Shown: positions 45,690 to 56,763 of the stretch, in pieces
Layout of the letters: each line of letters begins with the position of its first letter
How positions within the stretch are numbered: position 1 is the stretch's first letter
Notes under the pieces: model-generated
The model's database searches: none
What the model was told of the DNA's origin: nothing
The model's input: only the letters and a program-made list of their open reading frames with translations
Origin: TMED8 sp038125725
GTDB lineage: Bacteria; Pseudomonadota; Alphaproteobacteria; Rhodospirillales; Casp-alpha2
DNA length: 64,000 bases
Assembly: GCA_038125725.1 (NCBI GenBank)
Contig: JAYPEK010000012.1
Span: 1 to 64,000 of the forward strand
Direction of reading: 5' to 3'
Position numbers and translations under genes: made by a program

Positions 45690-48600
45690 GTGCGGAAACT
45701 CCTTTGGATTCTTGCCGGTGTCGTCGTCGTCGTGCTCGGCGGCGCGCTTGCGCTTCCCGGCCTCCTCGACTGGAACCAATACAAGGGCATGGCGACCGAA
45801 AAGGTCCGCGAACTGACGGGCCGCGAATTGACCATCGCCGGCGACGTCTCCATCGCCATCTGGCCAGCGCCAGCCCTGGTGGCGGAAGACATCATCTTCA
45901 CCAGCTTGCCCGGCAGCCAGTCGCCGAACCTGGCCAGCGTCAAGGCGGTCGAGGTGCGTGTTGCGCTGGCGCCGTTGCTCAGCGGCCGCGTCCAGGTGGA
46001 GACCGTCAAGCTGATCGAACCGGTGATCGAGTTGGAACGACTGGCCGACGGCCGCGCCAACTGGGAATTCACTCCGGCGACCGCCGCCAACGACAACAAG
46101 CCGACCGGCGGTGCGTCCTCGGGCGGTGGCGAATCCGCCGAGGCAGCGCCAGACGTGGTGCTCGACAATTTCGCCATCGAAAACGGCACCCTGATCTACC
46201 GCGATACCGCCGCCGGCCTCATCGAACCGATCGAAAAGCTGAATGCCACCATTTCGGCGGCGTCGCTGCGCGGACCGATGGAAAGTTCCGGCTCGCTGGT
46301 GCTGCGCGGCATTCCGCTGAGCTACTCCGCATCCCTTGGCGAAATCATCCACGACCGCACGGTCCCCTTCAATGCGCGCCTCAATCTCGCCGCCGGCGAC
46401 TTGAGCGTGCAGGCCGGCGGATCCCTCGTCAATCTGCTCAATGCGCCGCAGTTCAAGGGCAACGTCCGGATTGAGGGCGAAGACCTGAGCGCCTCGCTCG
46501 CAGGCCTCGGGCTCGGTGCTCCGGGCGGCAGCGCGCCGCTGCCGTTGAAACTGTCGGGCCAGGTCGTTGCCTCGGCCAAGGCGGCGGAAATCAAAGGTCT
46601 CAGCATCGACCTCGCCGGCATCCAGGCGGAAGGGGATCTTCAGGCGGATTTGGGCGACAAACTCCGTTTCGGCACACAGCTCGGCATCAATCGCCTCGAC
46701 GTCGACAAATTGATGGCGCGGTTGAACGCCAAGCCCGCGGCGAAGGCAGCAACCGATGCCAAGCCCGCCGCCGCGACCGCCAGCAAGGAAGCCGCCCCGC
46801 CCAAACCGGCGACGGTCGCCGCCGGACCGGTGCGTTTCCAGCTTCCCACCAATGTCGCCGGCAACGCCATCCTGACGGTCGACGCCATCGGCTATAAGGG
46901 CGGCGTCGTCCGTGACCTTGTGCTCAACGCCGAGATGGCCGACGGCATGGTCAGCCTGCAGCAGTTCTCGGGGCAGTTCCCGGGCGGCTCGGATTTCACC
47001 ATCAGCGGCCGGCTGACCACGCCGCAAGCCGTTCCCACGTTCGCCGGCGACGTGGAGAGCACGGTCAGCGACCTGCGCGGCGTGCTTTCCTGGCTCGAGG
47101 TGGCGCCGCCGCCGGTCCCGGCGGACCGGCTCCGCAAACTCGCACTCAAGAGCCAGTTCGTCGCCACGCCCGAACAAGTCCAGGTCAGCGGCGTCGATAT
47201 GGCGTTCGATTCGTCCCGGCTCACCGGCGGCGTTACCGTCGCGGTGCGCGACCGGCTCGGATTCGGCGCGGCGCTACTGCTGGACCGCATCAACGTCGAC
47301 GCCTACCTGCCGGCGGAAGCGAAGGCCAGCGCACCGAAAGCAAAAACCGAACCCGGCAGCGCCGGCGCGGCGCCATCCGCCGCGGCGCAGCCGCAGGCCA
47401 AGCCGGCGAACCCGCTGAGTGCCCTTGGCGCGCTCGCCACTTTCGACGCCAACTTCAATCTGCAGGTCACATCGGCGGTCTATCAGGGAACGCCCGTCCA
47501 GGATCTGGTGGCGGAAGGCACGCTCTATAACGGCGCTCTCGACCTTAAACGCCTGAGCGTCGGCAAACTCGCCGGCGCGTCGGCGAACATTGCGGGCAAG
47601 CTCAAGGGTCTGAACGAGATTCCGGCGGCGGAGAACCTCCGGATCAGCGCTAAGGTGCCGGACCTGTCGGCGCTGGCGCGGGTCGCCGGCGCGACGCTGC
47701 CGCTGGACGGCAAGAAACTTGGCGCCATCAGCCTCAAGAGCCGTGTCGACGGCAGCCTGCTGGCGCCGACCGTCGACGCCACGACCGGCATCGCCGGCGC
47801 CGTGGCCTCCTACAAGGGCCGCGTTTCCTGGATTTCGCTGGGCGATCTCTTGAGCGGCCGGCTGGCGATCAAGCACAACGACCTGCCGACCCTGCTCAAT
47901 CGCCTGGGCGTCGAATACAAGCCCGCCGGCAAGCTGGGCGGCATCGACCTTGCCGCCGACATCAAGGGCGGCACCGACGCCATTACCCTTTCCGGCCTCA
48001 AGGGCGCCATCGGCAAGACCGCCATCGGCGGCACCCTGGCCGCTCAGTTGGCTGGCGCCAAACCGAAAATCAACGCCGACCTCAGGACCGGCGCCTTGAA
48101 TATCGAGGATTTCCTGCCGGCGCAGAAATCGGCGCAATGGCAAGGTCTGGTGCCGACCCTGATCCCCGCCGCCTGGAGCCCGCAGCACGGGCGCCAAAAC
48201 AATCCTTCGCCGCTGCTGCACAAGACGGCACGCGGTCAATGGCCGACGGAACCGCTCGACCTCTCGGTGCTGGGCAGCTTCGATGCCGACGTGGCGCTGA
48301 AGACACCGGTCATCATCTACGGCCGCTATCTGGCCGAGCAGGCCGACATCGGCGCCAAGATCGCGGGCGGCGTGCTGAACGTCGAGCGCCTGACCGGCGA
48401 GATTTTCGGCGGCGCGCTCACCGGCACCGCCCGGGTCGACCAGAACGGAAATCAGGTGCAATCGGCACTCAAGGTCACCGGCATCAACGTCGAGGAGGCG
48501 CTGCAGGCCGTCACCGGCGAGGCCGCCGCCAACGGCAAGATGGACGTCGCCTTCGACGTCGCCAGTGCCGGCAAGAGCGTCGTCGCGCTGGTCCAGAGCC

Positions 48601-49247
48601 TCGGCGGCAAAGGCAACTTCCAACTCAGCGGCATGGACGTGCAAAAGGCGACCCAGGGTTCGCTGCTGTCGGGCCTGCTCGGGTTGTTCACCTCGCTCAA
48701 TCAACTTGGTGGCAAGGCGGAGGACGACAAAGCCTCCGTCGGTGCAACGTTCGATATCCAGCGCGGCATCGCCACCACCAAGGACCTGCAACTGGCGTCG
48801 GCCTTCGGCAACGGCGGCGCCGCCGGCACCATCGATTTGCCCAACTGGACCATCGACTTGAAGGGGCAGGTGAAACTGGCCGAATCCACGCTCATGCGGA
48901 TTCTCAAGGCCAAGGTGCGCGCGACCAGCAACGCGGTTCCCTTTGCCATCACCGGCTCGCTGGAAGCGCCGAACGTCAAGGTCGACACCAATGCGGCCTT
49001 GGGCGCCGGCGTGCCGCTGCCGGGCGCCAATACGATCCTCAATAAGGCGCCGAAGGGTGTCGGCAATATCCTCAAGGGAATCCTCGGTGGCGGGGCTTCG
49101 TCGTCGACGGGCTCCGACACGCCGCCGCCGGCGACCAGCGGCGGCCAGGAACCGCCCGCCGCGACGCCGCCGCCACCGCCGAGCAGCAGCCAACCGGCCG
49201 AGGATCCGGCGCAGAAGCTGCTGCAGAAGCTGTTCAAGAAGCTTTGA
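45690..49247 (+). CDS. AsmA-family large envelope protein
   Basis: 1185 residues. GTG 45690 begins a signal-anchor helix (LLWILAGVVVVVLGGALALPGL), then the AsmA N-terminal signature (LTGRELTIAGDVSIAIWPAPALVAEDI, VRVALAPLLSGRVQVETVKLIEPVIEL). The body is beta-rich repeats separated by Ala/Pro/Lys linkers, and the end carries the AsmA_2 region (ITGSLEAPNVKVD) followed by a Pro/Ser tail and the basic KLLQKLFKKL. AsmA-like proteins are proposed to move or organise lipids between membranes. Stands alone; its tail overlaps the RHH gene by 14 bases. Confidence 0.9.
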   Translation: MRKLLWILAGVVVVVLGGALALPGLLDWNQYKGMATEKVRELTGRELTIAGDVSIAIWPAPALVAEDIIFTSLPGSQSPNLASVKAVEVRVALAPLLSGRVQVETVKLIEPVIELERLADGRANWEFTPATAANDNKPTGGASSGGGESAEAAPDVVLDNFAIENGTLIYRDTAAGLIEPIEKLNATISAASLRGPMESSGSLVLRGIPLSYSASLGEIIHDRTVPFNARLNLAAGDLSVQAGGSLVNLLNAPQFKGNVRIEGEDLSASLAGLGLGAPGGSAPLPLKLSGQVVASAKAAEIKGLSIDLAGIQAEGDLQADLGDKLRFGTQLGINRLDVDKLMARLNAKPAAKAATDAKPAAATASKEAAPPKPATVAAGPVRFQLPTNVAGNAILTVDAIGYKGGVVRDLVLNAEMADGMVSLQQFSGQFPGGSDFTISGRLTTPQAVPTFAGDVESTVSDLRGVLSWLEVAPPPVPADRLRKLALKSQFVATPEQVQVSGVDMAFDSSRLTGGVTVAVRDRLGFGAALLLDRINVDAYLPAEAKASAPKAKTEPGSAGAAPSAAAQPQAKPANPLSALGALATFDANFNLQVTSAVYQGTPVQDLVAEGTLYNGALDLKRLSVGKLAGASANIAGKLKGLNEIPAAENLRISAKVPDLSALARVAGATLPLDGKKLGAISLKSRVDGSLLAPTVDATTGIAGAVASYKGRVSWISLGDLLSGRLAIKHNDLPTLLNRLGVEYKPAGKLGGIDLAADIKGGTDAITLSGLKGAIGKTAIGGTLAAQLAGAKPKINADLRTGALNIEDFLPAQKSAQWQGLVPTLIPAAWSPQHGRQNNPSPLLHKTARGQWPTEPLDLSVLGSFDADVALKTPVIIYGRYLAEQADIGAKIAGGVLNVERLTGEIFGGALTGTARVDQNGNQVQSALKVTGINVEEALQAVTGEAAANGKMDVAFDVASAGKSVVALVQSLGGKGNFQLSGMDVQKATQGSLLSGLLGLFTSLNQLGGKAEDDKASVGATFDIQRGIATTKDLQLASAFGNGGAAGTIDLPNWTIDLKGQVKLAESTLMRILKAKVRATSNAVPFAITGSLEAPNVKVDTNAALGAGVPLPGANTILNKAPKGVGNILKGILGGGASSSTGSDTPPPATSGGQEPPAATPPPPPSSSQPAEDPAQKLLQKLFKKL

Positions 49248-49449
49248 CGCGTTCCAGCACGTAGACCCGGAGCGCGCCCGAGAGATTGCCGTCGCGCGCG
49301 CTGTCGACCTCGGTGATCAACTCATTGAGCGAGCGGCCGTCGAGCGCCGCGAGACGCTTCAGTTCGTCCCAGAAGGCATCCTCCAGCGATACGCTGGTGC
49401 GATGTCCGGCCAGCCGCACCGAATGCTTGCGGATTTCCGTACCGGCCAT
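49234..49449 (-). CDS. Ribbon-helix-helix domain protein (RHH_4 type)
   Basis: 71 residues: the strand KHSVRLAGHRTSVSLEDAFW, helix DELKRLAALDGRSLNELITEVD, and a C-terminal helix RDGNLSGALRVYVLERV. This is the RHH_4 layout found in many alphaproteobacterial small proteins, a presumed DNA-binding dimer. It is the last gene of the minus-strand run after glyA (spacing 7 bases), and its 3' end overlaps the AsmA-family gene. Confidence 0.82.
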   Translation of the reverse strand: MAGTEIRKHSVRLAGHRTSVSLEDAFWDELKRLAALDGRSLNELITEVDSARDGNLSGALRVYVLERVKAS

Positions 49450-49456
49450 CGGCCCG

Positions 49457-50749
49457 TCAATCCATCAGGCCGGGATAGATCGGGAAACGGCGGCATAGCG
49501 CTCGCGTCTCCTCGCGCACCCGCGCTTCAGCGACACCATTGTCGCCGGCACCTGCCTCGGCCAAGCCTTCGAGCACGTCAGCGATGAGGCCGCCGATGGC
49601 CGAGAACTCTTCCGTCTCGAACCCGCGCGTGGTCCCGGCCGAGACCCCGAAACGCAGGCCCGACGTCACCTGCGGCGGCTCTGGATCGCCGGGTACACCG
49701 TTCTTGTTGCAGGTCAGCCCGGCGCGCTCGAGCGCGTCGGAGGCGACGTTTCCGGTGAGCTTGAGCCCGCGCAAGTCGACCAGCATCAAGGGCGTGTCGG
49801 TGCCGCCGGCGACGAGATCGATGCCGCGCGCCTGCAAGGCGGCGGCCAGCGCACGGGCGTTGGCCAGTACACGCGCCGCATAGTCGCGGAATTCCGGCTT
49901 CAGCGCCTCGCCCAGGCAGACCGCCTTGGCGGCGACGGCGTTCAAGATCACCGAGCCCTGCACGCCCGGAAAGACGCCGCTATTGAGCTTCGCCGTCAAC
50001 GCCTCGTCGTTCCAGAGCGTCACGCCGCCGCGCACGCCGCGCAGGTTCTTGTAGGTCGTCACCGTCGCCACGTGGGCGTGCGGGAACGGATGCGGATGCT
50101 GGCCGCCGGCCACGAGACCGGCGAAATGCGCCATGTCGGCCAACAACCAGGCATCGACCGCGTCGGCGACCTCGCGGAAGGCAGCGAAATCGATGGCGCG
50201 AGGATAGGCCGAGCCGCCGCAGATGATCAGTTTCGGGCGGTGTTCCCGGGCCAGGCGCATGACGTCTTCCATGTCGATGCGGCCGTCTTCGGGGGATGTA
50301 CCGTAGTTGACGACATTGAACCACTTACCCGTCAGGTTGACCTTGGCGCCGTGGCTGAGATGCCCGCCCGACGCCAGGTCCATGCTAAGAATGGTATCGC
50401 CCGGCTTCACCAGCGCCAGAAATACGCCCAGGTTGGCCTGCGAGCCCGAATGCGGCTGCACGTTGGCGAAGGCGCAGCCGAACAACTGCTTGGCGCGGTC
50501 GATGGCCAGTTGCTCCAAGGTGTCGGCGAATTCGGCGCCGCCATAGTAGCGCCGGCCGGGATAGCCCTCGACGGTCTTGTTGACCATCACCGACCCCAAG
50601 GCGTCCAAACTGGCGAGGCTGACCAGATTCTCCGACGCGATCAGTTCGATCTGGTCCTGCTGGCGGGCGAGTTCACCGGAAATGGCGCCATAGACTTCCG
50701 GGTCGGTATCCCGGAGATGGGTGGCGAAATAGGCATTCGGGTCGGTCAT
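49457..50749 (-). CDS. glyA: Serine hydroxymethyltransferase, variant active-site loop
   Basis: 430 residues, full SHMT length. Interconverts serine and glycine with tetrahydrofolate. Seen: QDQIELIASENLVS, TVEGYPGRRYYGGAEF, ANVQPHSGSQANLGVF, HLSHGAKVNLTGKWFNVV, GGSAYPRAIDFAAFREVAD, LADMAHFAGLVAGGQHP, and the PLP lysine in VATVTTYKNLRGVRGGVTLW. The canonical motif is TTTHKTLRGPRGG; here HKT reads YKN and PRGG reads VRGG. Start ATG 50749; 5' flank is short. It may therefore be a second SHMT paralog, for example an alpha-methylserine or other substrate-shifted enzyme; canonical function remains likely. Confidence 0.8.
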   Translation of the reverse strand: MTDPNAYFATHLRDTDPEVYGAISGELARQQDQIELIASENLVSLASLDALGSVMVNKTVEGYPGRRYYGGAEFADTLEQLAIDRAKQLFGCAFANVQPHSGSQANLGVFLALVKPGDTILSMDLASGGHLSHGAKVNLTGKWFNVVNYGTSPEDGRIDMEDVMRLAREHRPKLIICGGSAYPRAIDFAAFREVADAVDAWLLADMAHFAGLVAGGQHPHPFPHAHVATVTTYKNLRGVRGGVTLWNDEALTAKLNSGVFPGVQGSVILNAVAAKAVCLGEALKPEFRDYAARVLANARALAAALQARGIDLVAGGTDTPLMLVDLRGLKLTGNVASDALERAGLTCNKNGVPGDPEPPQVTSGLRFGVSAGTTRGFETEEFSAIGGLIADVLEGLAEAGAGDNGVAEARVREETRALCRRFPIYPGLMD

Positions 50750-50847
50750 GAAAATCACCAGAAAGTGCTGAAAAAACCGTTGGGCCATCGGACCCTAACG
50801 CGCCAAGATGCGGCGTGACAACGCTAACTTGGACGCAGGCAAAAGCA

Positions 50848-51708
50848 ATGCGCACGTTCTGGGTGATGGCGGCTCTGGCGCTTTTGCTGCCGAGTCAGAC
50901 ATGGGCCGGCAAACCGCAAGCGGTGACCTTTCCAACCGCATTCGGCGGTGGCGCGAGCATCGGTGGATTGCTGGTGGCACCTGATGGCGACGGGCCCTTT
51001 CCCACCGTGGTCATGCTGCACGGCTGTTCCGGAATGTGGACGAAATCCGGCAAGCTGCGCCGCCGGCCGGCATTCTGGTCACGCTACCTGAGCGATCACG
51101 GCTATCTGGTGTTGATGGCCGACAGCTTCAAGCCGCGCGGACTGGGTTCGCTCTGCTCGGTGCGCGAACGTCCCGTGCTGCCGAACCGGGAACGCCCCTT
51201 CGATGCCTACGCCGCGCTGGCCTTCCTGCAAGCGCGAGCGGACGTCGATCCGAAGCGCGTGGCGCTGATCGGATGGTCCAACGGCGCCATGGCGATGTTG
51301 TGGACCGTGATGACGGACGCCCAGGCGCGCCCAGTCGAACTGGCGCATGATTTCCGCGCCGCCGTCGGGTTCTACCCGGGTTGCACGGACGTCGGCCGGC
51401 ACGGTTTCACCAGCCGCATCCCGACCCTATTGCAACTCGGCGGGGCCGACGATTGGACGCCGGCGAAACCCTGTCTGCGTTTGGTTGCGAAAGCCAAGAA
51501 GGCTGAGGTGATTTTGGACGCCGACGTCTACGCCGGCGCCTATCATAACTTCGACCATCCAACCGCGCCCGTGCGCGAGATCGTCACCCGCAACAGCGTC
51601 TATGCCACGGGCGAGAAGCGGGTGCACTCGGGGAGCGACCCGGTGGCCCGGGAGGCCGCCATCGCACGGGTCACGGAATACTTAGCGCTTCACCTCAAAC
51701 CGCGGTAA
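50848..51708 (+). CDS. Exported dienelactone hydrolase-family protein
   Basis: 286 residues with an N-terminal signal peptide (TFWVMAALALLLPSQTWA). Alpha/beta-hydrolase motifs: VVMLHGCSGMWTKSG, YLVLMADSFKPRG, DPKRVALIGWSNGAMAM with nucleophile Ser, and later GADDWTPAKPC and YHNFDHP supplying Asp and His. Likely periplasmic hydrolase; substrate unknown. It diverges from glyA; start ATG 50848 is chosen as it begins the signal peptide. Confidence 0.85.
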   Translation: MRTFWVMAALALLLPSQTWAGKPQAVTFPTAFGGGASIGGLLVAPDGDGPFPTVVMLHGCSGMWTKSGKLRRRPAFWSRYLSDHGYLVLMADSFKPRGLGSLCSVRERPVLPNRERPFDAYAALAFLQARADVDPKRVALIGWSNGAMAMLWTVMTDAQARPVELAHDFRAAVGFYPGCTDVGRHGFTSRIPTLLQLGGADDWTPAKPCLRLVAKAKKAEVILDADVYAGAYHNFDHPTAPVREIVTRNSVYATGEKRVHSGSDPVAREAAIARVTEYLALHLKPR

Positions 51709-51714
51709 GCAGCG

Positions 51715-53805
51715 TCACTTCGGAACGATCAGCGCATCCAGCGCCACGCCGCCTTCGGGCAGGGCGAGGAACGGATTGATGTCGAGGCTTTCCAGCCGAT
51801 CCGCATTGGCCGCCGCGAAAACCGAAACCCGGGCCAGCGTTTCCGCCAGGGTATCCAGGTCCGCCGCCGGGCCGCCGCGCGCGCCGGTCAGCACGTCGAA
51901 GGAGCGGATTTCGCGGATCATGCGGTGCGCCTCGTCGACGCCGAAAGGCGCCAGAAGGAAGGTCACGTCCTTCAGAACCTCGACGAAGATGCCGCCCAAC
52001 CCGAACATCACCACCGGCCCGAAGGTCGGGTCGCTGTTGACGCCGATCACCGTCTCGACGCCGCCCGACACCATCTCGCAGACGGCGATACCATCGACGG
52101 CGGCATCCGGCGCATGCTCGCGCGCGCGCCCCATCAGCGTATCGAACCCTTCGCGCACAGCCGCTTCGCCGGCAACGCTCAGCAGCACACCGCCGATCTC
52201 CGTCTTGTGCTGGATATCGGCCGACGCGATCTTCATCACCACCGCCCCCGGCATGCCGGCCGCCGCCGTGGCGGCCTCGTCGGCGCTGGCGGCAAGCGCC
52301 TCGCGGACGACGGGGATCCCCGCCGACGCCAGGACGCGCTTGGCCTCGACCTCGCTCACCGCCGTTACCGGCACGGCCAGGGCGCCGGCCGGCAGTTCCG
52401 GCGGCGCGGCACCCTCGCCCCGATCGAAGCTTTCGCGAATTTTACAAAGCGCCGCCAGGCTGGCGACGGCACGGTCGGGGGTATCGAACACCGTATGGCC
52501 TTCCGCGTCGTAACGGCTGGCGACGTCTTGCGACATGATGATGTTGAGCGAGATTGCCTTGTTGGGCGCGGTCTCGCGGGTTTTCCGGAAATGCGGCAGC
52601 AAGGTATCAGCGACCTCGTGGCTGCCCGACACCGGCGTCAGGAACGAGGCCACCGCATCGCAGTCGGTCTCATTGAGGATGATCTCGAAGGTCTTCGGCA
52701 CCATTTCCGGGTCTTCCATCGCCGTCGCGGTGATGTCGACCGGATTGCGCGCCGACGCAAAGGGCAGCATTTCCATGATCTTCTTCTGCGCCCGGGCGGG
52801 AAGTTCCGGCACCTCCAGGCCGTGTTTCACGGCGCTGTCGGCCATCTGCACGCCGACGCCGCCAGAAATGGAGAGAATGCCCAGCCTGCGGCCTTCCGGA
52901 TAGATGCCCATCTGGCAGGCGTAGGCGACGTCCATCATCTCGTCGGTGGTGTCGGCGCGGTAGACGCCGTATTGGCGGAACAGCGCATCGACGACGGCGT
53001 CCGAGACGGCCAGCGATGCGGTGTGCGATTTCGCCGCTTGGGCTCCGGCCTCGGTGCGGCCGACCTTGAGGAAGATGATCGGCTTCCTGGCGGCGCGGGC
53101 CTTGGCCAGGGCATTGCGCAGCCCCTTCGGGTCGTTGACGCCCTCGGCATAGACCACCAGCGTGTTGACCTCGTCACGATCGACCAGGAAATCCAGGCAT
53201 TCGGCGACGGTGATGTCGACCTCGTTGCCGGTGGTGACCCAGTGCGACAGCCCGATGCCGCGATTGCGCGCCAGCGAATAGAGATGCGCGCCGAAGGCGC
53301 CGCTTTGAGAAACGATGGCAACGGAGCCCGGCTCCGGCATGGCGTCGAGGAAGTTCGATGAGAAGGTGGCGCAAACGCCGCTTTGCACGCTGGCCGCGCC
53401 CAGGCAATTGGGTCCCAGAAGCCGCACGCCGGCGTCGCGCGCGGCGGCACCGAGTTCTTCCTGCATGGCGCGGCCTTCGTCACCCATTTCGGCGAAACCG
53501 GACGAGAACACCACCGCCGCCCGCACGCCCTTGGCGGCGCAATCGTAGAGCGACTGCTTCACGAAGCGCGCCGGGATGGAGAGAATCGCCAGATCCGCGG
53601 TGCCGGGAATATCGGCGATGGAGGCGAAAGCAGGCTTGCCCTGGACCGTGTCGCGCTTCGGGTTGATGGGATAGATCGGCCCCTCGAAACCCGCTTCGTG
53701 CATGTAGCGCATGACGCGCCCACCGACCCGGCGGATTTCGTCCGTCGCCCCCAAAATCGCTACCGACGACGGGTTCAGCAACCCGTCCAGCGTTACCCGG
53801 CTCAT
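51715..53805 (-). CDS. Acyl-CoA synthetase, NDP-forming (CoA-binding + ligase + ATP-grasp)
   Basis: 696 residues. N-terminal CoA-binding domain (SVAILGATDEIRRVGGRVM, PIYPINPKRDTVQG), Ligase_CoA-like middle with IVSQSGAFGAHLYSLARNRG and SHTASLAVSD carrying the phospho-His, and a C-terminal ATP-grasp_5 domain (VVMKIASADIQHKTEIGGVLL, MFGLGGIFVEVLKDVTF). This is the fused alpha-beta type of ADP-forming acetyl-CoA synthetases, and relatives include acetyltransferases such as Pat. No extra GNAT domain is visible, so the acyl-CoA synthetase role is favoured. ATG 53805 has GGGAGGAATG before it. Confidence 0.88.
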   Translation of the reverse strand: MSRVTLDGLLNPSSVAILGATDEIRRVGGRVMRYMHEAGFEGPIYPINPKRDTVQGKPAFASIADIPGTADLAILSIPARFVKQSLYDCAAKGVRAAVVFSSGFAEMGDEGRAMQEELGAAARDAGVRLLGPNCLGAASVQSGVCATFSSNFLDAMPEPGSVAIVSQSGAFGAHLYSLARNRGIGLSHWVTTGNEVDITVAECLDFLVDRDEVNTLVVYAEGVNDPKGLRNALAKARAARKPIIFLKVGRTEAGAQAAKSHTASLAVSDAVVDALFRQYGVYRADTTDEMMDVAYACQMGIYPEGRRLGILSISGGVGVQMADSAVKHGLEVPELPARAQKKIMEMLPFASARNPVDITATAMEDPEMVPKTFEIILNETDCDAVASFLTPVSGSHEVADTLLPHFRKTRETAPNKAISLNIIMSQDVASRYDAEGHTVFDTPDRAVASLAALCKIRESFDRGEGAAPPELPAGALAVPVTAVSEVEAKRVLASAGIPVVREALAASADEAATAAAGMPGAVVMKIASADIQHKTEIGGVLLSVAGEAAVREGFDTLMGRAREHAPDAAVDGIAVCEMVSGGVETVIGVNSDPTFGPVVMFGLGGIFVEVLKDVTFLLAPFGVDEAHRMIREIRSFDVLTGARGGPAADLDTLAETLARVSVFAAANADRLESLDINPFLALPEGGVALDALIVPK

Positions 53806-53944
53806 ACATTCCTCCCTAGACGTCAAAAAGCCGGTCGGATTATGGAAGCCGCCCCCCAAAAGGCAATAGAGCGAAGCGCTGTTTTCATTGGGCGAAACCG
53901 CTTAGCGCTTGGCGCGACGGCAAATATTTGGCATTGAGAGGGCC

Positions 53945-55633
<1,689 letters not shown>

Positions 55634-55664
55634 CCGCCGCCCGCGCGTCCGTTAGGCTGGCGCC

Positions 55665-56414
55665 ATGCCGCCGATCGAAATCCTGTTTTTTGTCGCTTTC
55701 GCCATGTTCGCGGCCGGCCTGGTCAAGGGCCTGACCGGGCTCGGCCTGCCAGCCATGTCGCTGGGATTGATGCTTTTGGCGGTGGAACTGAAACAGGCCA
55801 TCGTCATTTTGTTGATCCCGCTGTTCGTCACCAACATCTGGCAAGGGGTGATCGGCGGCCACATGCGCGAAATCCTGGCGCGCCTTTGGCCGATGCTGGT
55901 CACCGGCCTCCTGGCCATCTGGTTTGCCGTCGGCGTGATGGTTCGCACCGACGCGGCGGTGCTGACGATCGTGCTCGGCACCATTCTGTTCAGCTATTCC
56001 GCCTACAGCCTGGCGACCCCGCAGATCCGCCCGCCCGGCCGCTGGGAGCCCCTGCTGTCGCCCTTGGCCGGCGCCATTTCAGGCACCATCGGCGGGCTCA
56101 CCGGCTCGCTGGCGGTGCCAGCGGTCCTCTACATGCAGGCGCTCGGCATGAGCCGCGATGCGCTGATCCAGGCCATGGGGGTTTGGTTCAGTCTGGCGTC
56201 GGTGGCGCTGACGGTGGCGCTCGGCGGACGCGGCGCGCTGCCGACGGACCTTCTGATCGTCTCCGCCGGTGCCGTGGCGCCGGCGCTGGTCGGCATGGAA
56301 CTCGGCAGCCGGCTCCGGCGGCGGCTACCGGAACACCTGTTCAGGCGCGTCTTTTTCGGCGTGCTTCTGCTGCTTGGCATCTACATCGGGCTACGCGGCT
56401 ATCTGCAAATGTGA
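55665..56414 (+). CDS. TSUP (TauE/SafE) family permease
   Basis: 249 residues with seven or eight hydrophobic segments and the two TSUP half-motifs (FAAGLVKGLTGLGLPAMSLGLML and GAISGTIGGLTGSLAVPAVLYMQAL). Family members export or import sulfur-containing anions; no specificity can be read. It follows glnS by 31 bases on the same strand, and the NIPSNAP gene follows 28 bases on. Confidence 0.86.
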   Translation: MPPIEILFFVAFAMFAAGLVKGLTGLGLPAMSLGLMLLAVELKQAIVILLIPLFVTNIWQGVIGGHMREILARLWPMLVTGLLAIWFAVGVMVRTDAAVLTIVLGTILFSYSAYSLATPQIRPPGRWEPLLSPLAGAISGTIGGLTGSLAVPAVLYMQALGMSRDALIQAMGVWFSLASVALTVALGGRGALPTDLLIVSAGAVAPALVGMELGSRLRRRLPEHLFRRVFFGVLLLLGIYIGLRGYLQM

Positions 56415-56442
56415 AATTACGGAGATTGAGGGAGGCAACCGG

Positions 56443-56757
56443 ATGATCATCGACCATCGCACCTACAACATTCAGCACGGCAAGGTCGGCACTTACGTGG
56501 AACTGTTCGAGACGCTGGGCCTGCCGATCCAGATGCGCCATCTTGGCAATCTGATCGGCTATTTCGAGACCACCATCGGCCCCATCAACCAGGTCGTTCA
56601 CCTGTGGGGCTACGAGAGCCTGGCCGACATGGAAACCAGGCGCGCCGCCCGCGATGCCGATCCCGACTGGGCCGTCTACAAGAAGAAGACGGCGGGCATG
56701 CTTGTTTCGCAGGAGAACAAGATCGTCAAACCGGCGAGCTTCTCGCCGATCCGCTGA
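56443..56757 (+). CDS. NIPSNAP-family protein
   Basis: 104 residues with the NIPSNAP alpha-beta dimeric barrel pattern: IDHRTYNIQHGKVGTYVELFE, GNLIGYFETTIGPINQVVHLWGYESLADMETRRAARDADPDW. Function of the bacterial members is poorly known. ATG 56443 has GAGGGAGG a few bases upstream. Probably co-transcribed with the TSUP permease. Confidence 0.86.
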   Translation: MIIDHRTYNIQHGKVGTYVELFETLGLPIQMRHLGNLIGYFETTIGPINQVVHLWGYESLADMETRRAARDADPDWAVYKKKTAGMLVSQENKIVKPASFSPIR

Positions 56758-56763
56758 CCCGTC

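Noticed and set aside
47274..49193. 639-residue open frame antisense to the AsmA-family gene
   Set aside because: Opposite strand of a 1185-residue protein with recognisable AsmA features; the antisense translation is Arg/Gln/Gly-rich and has no domain.
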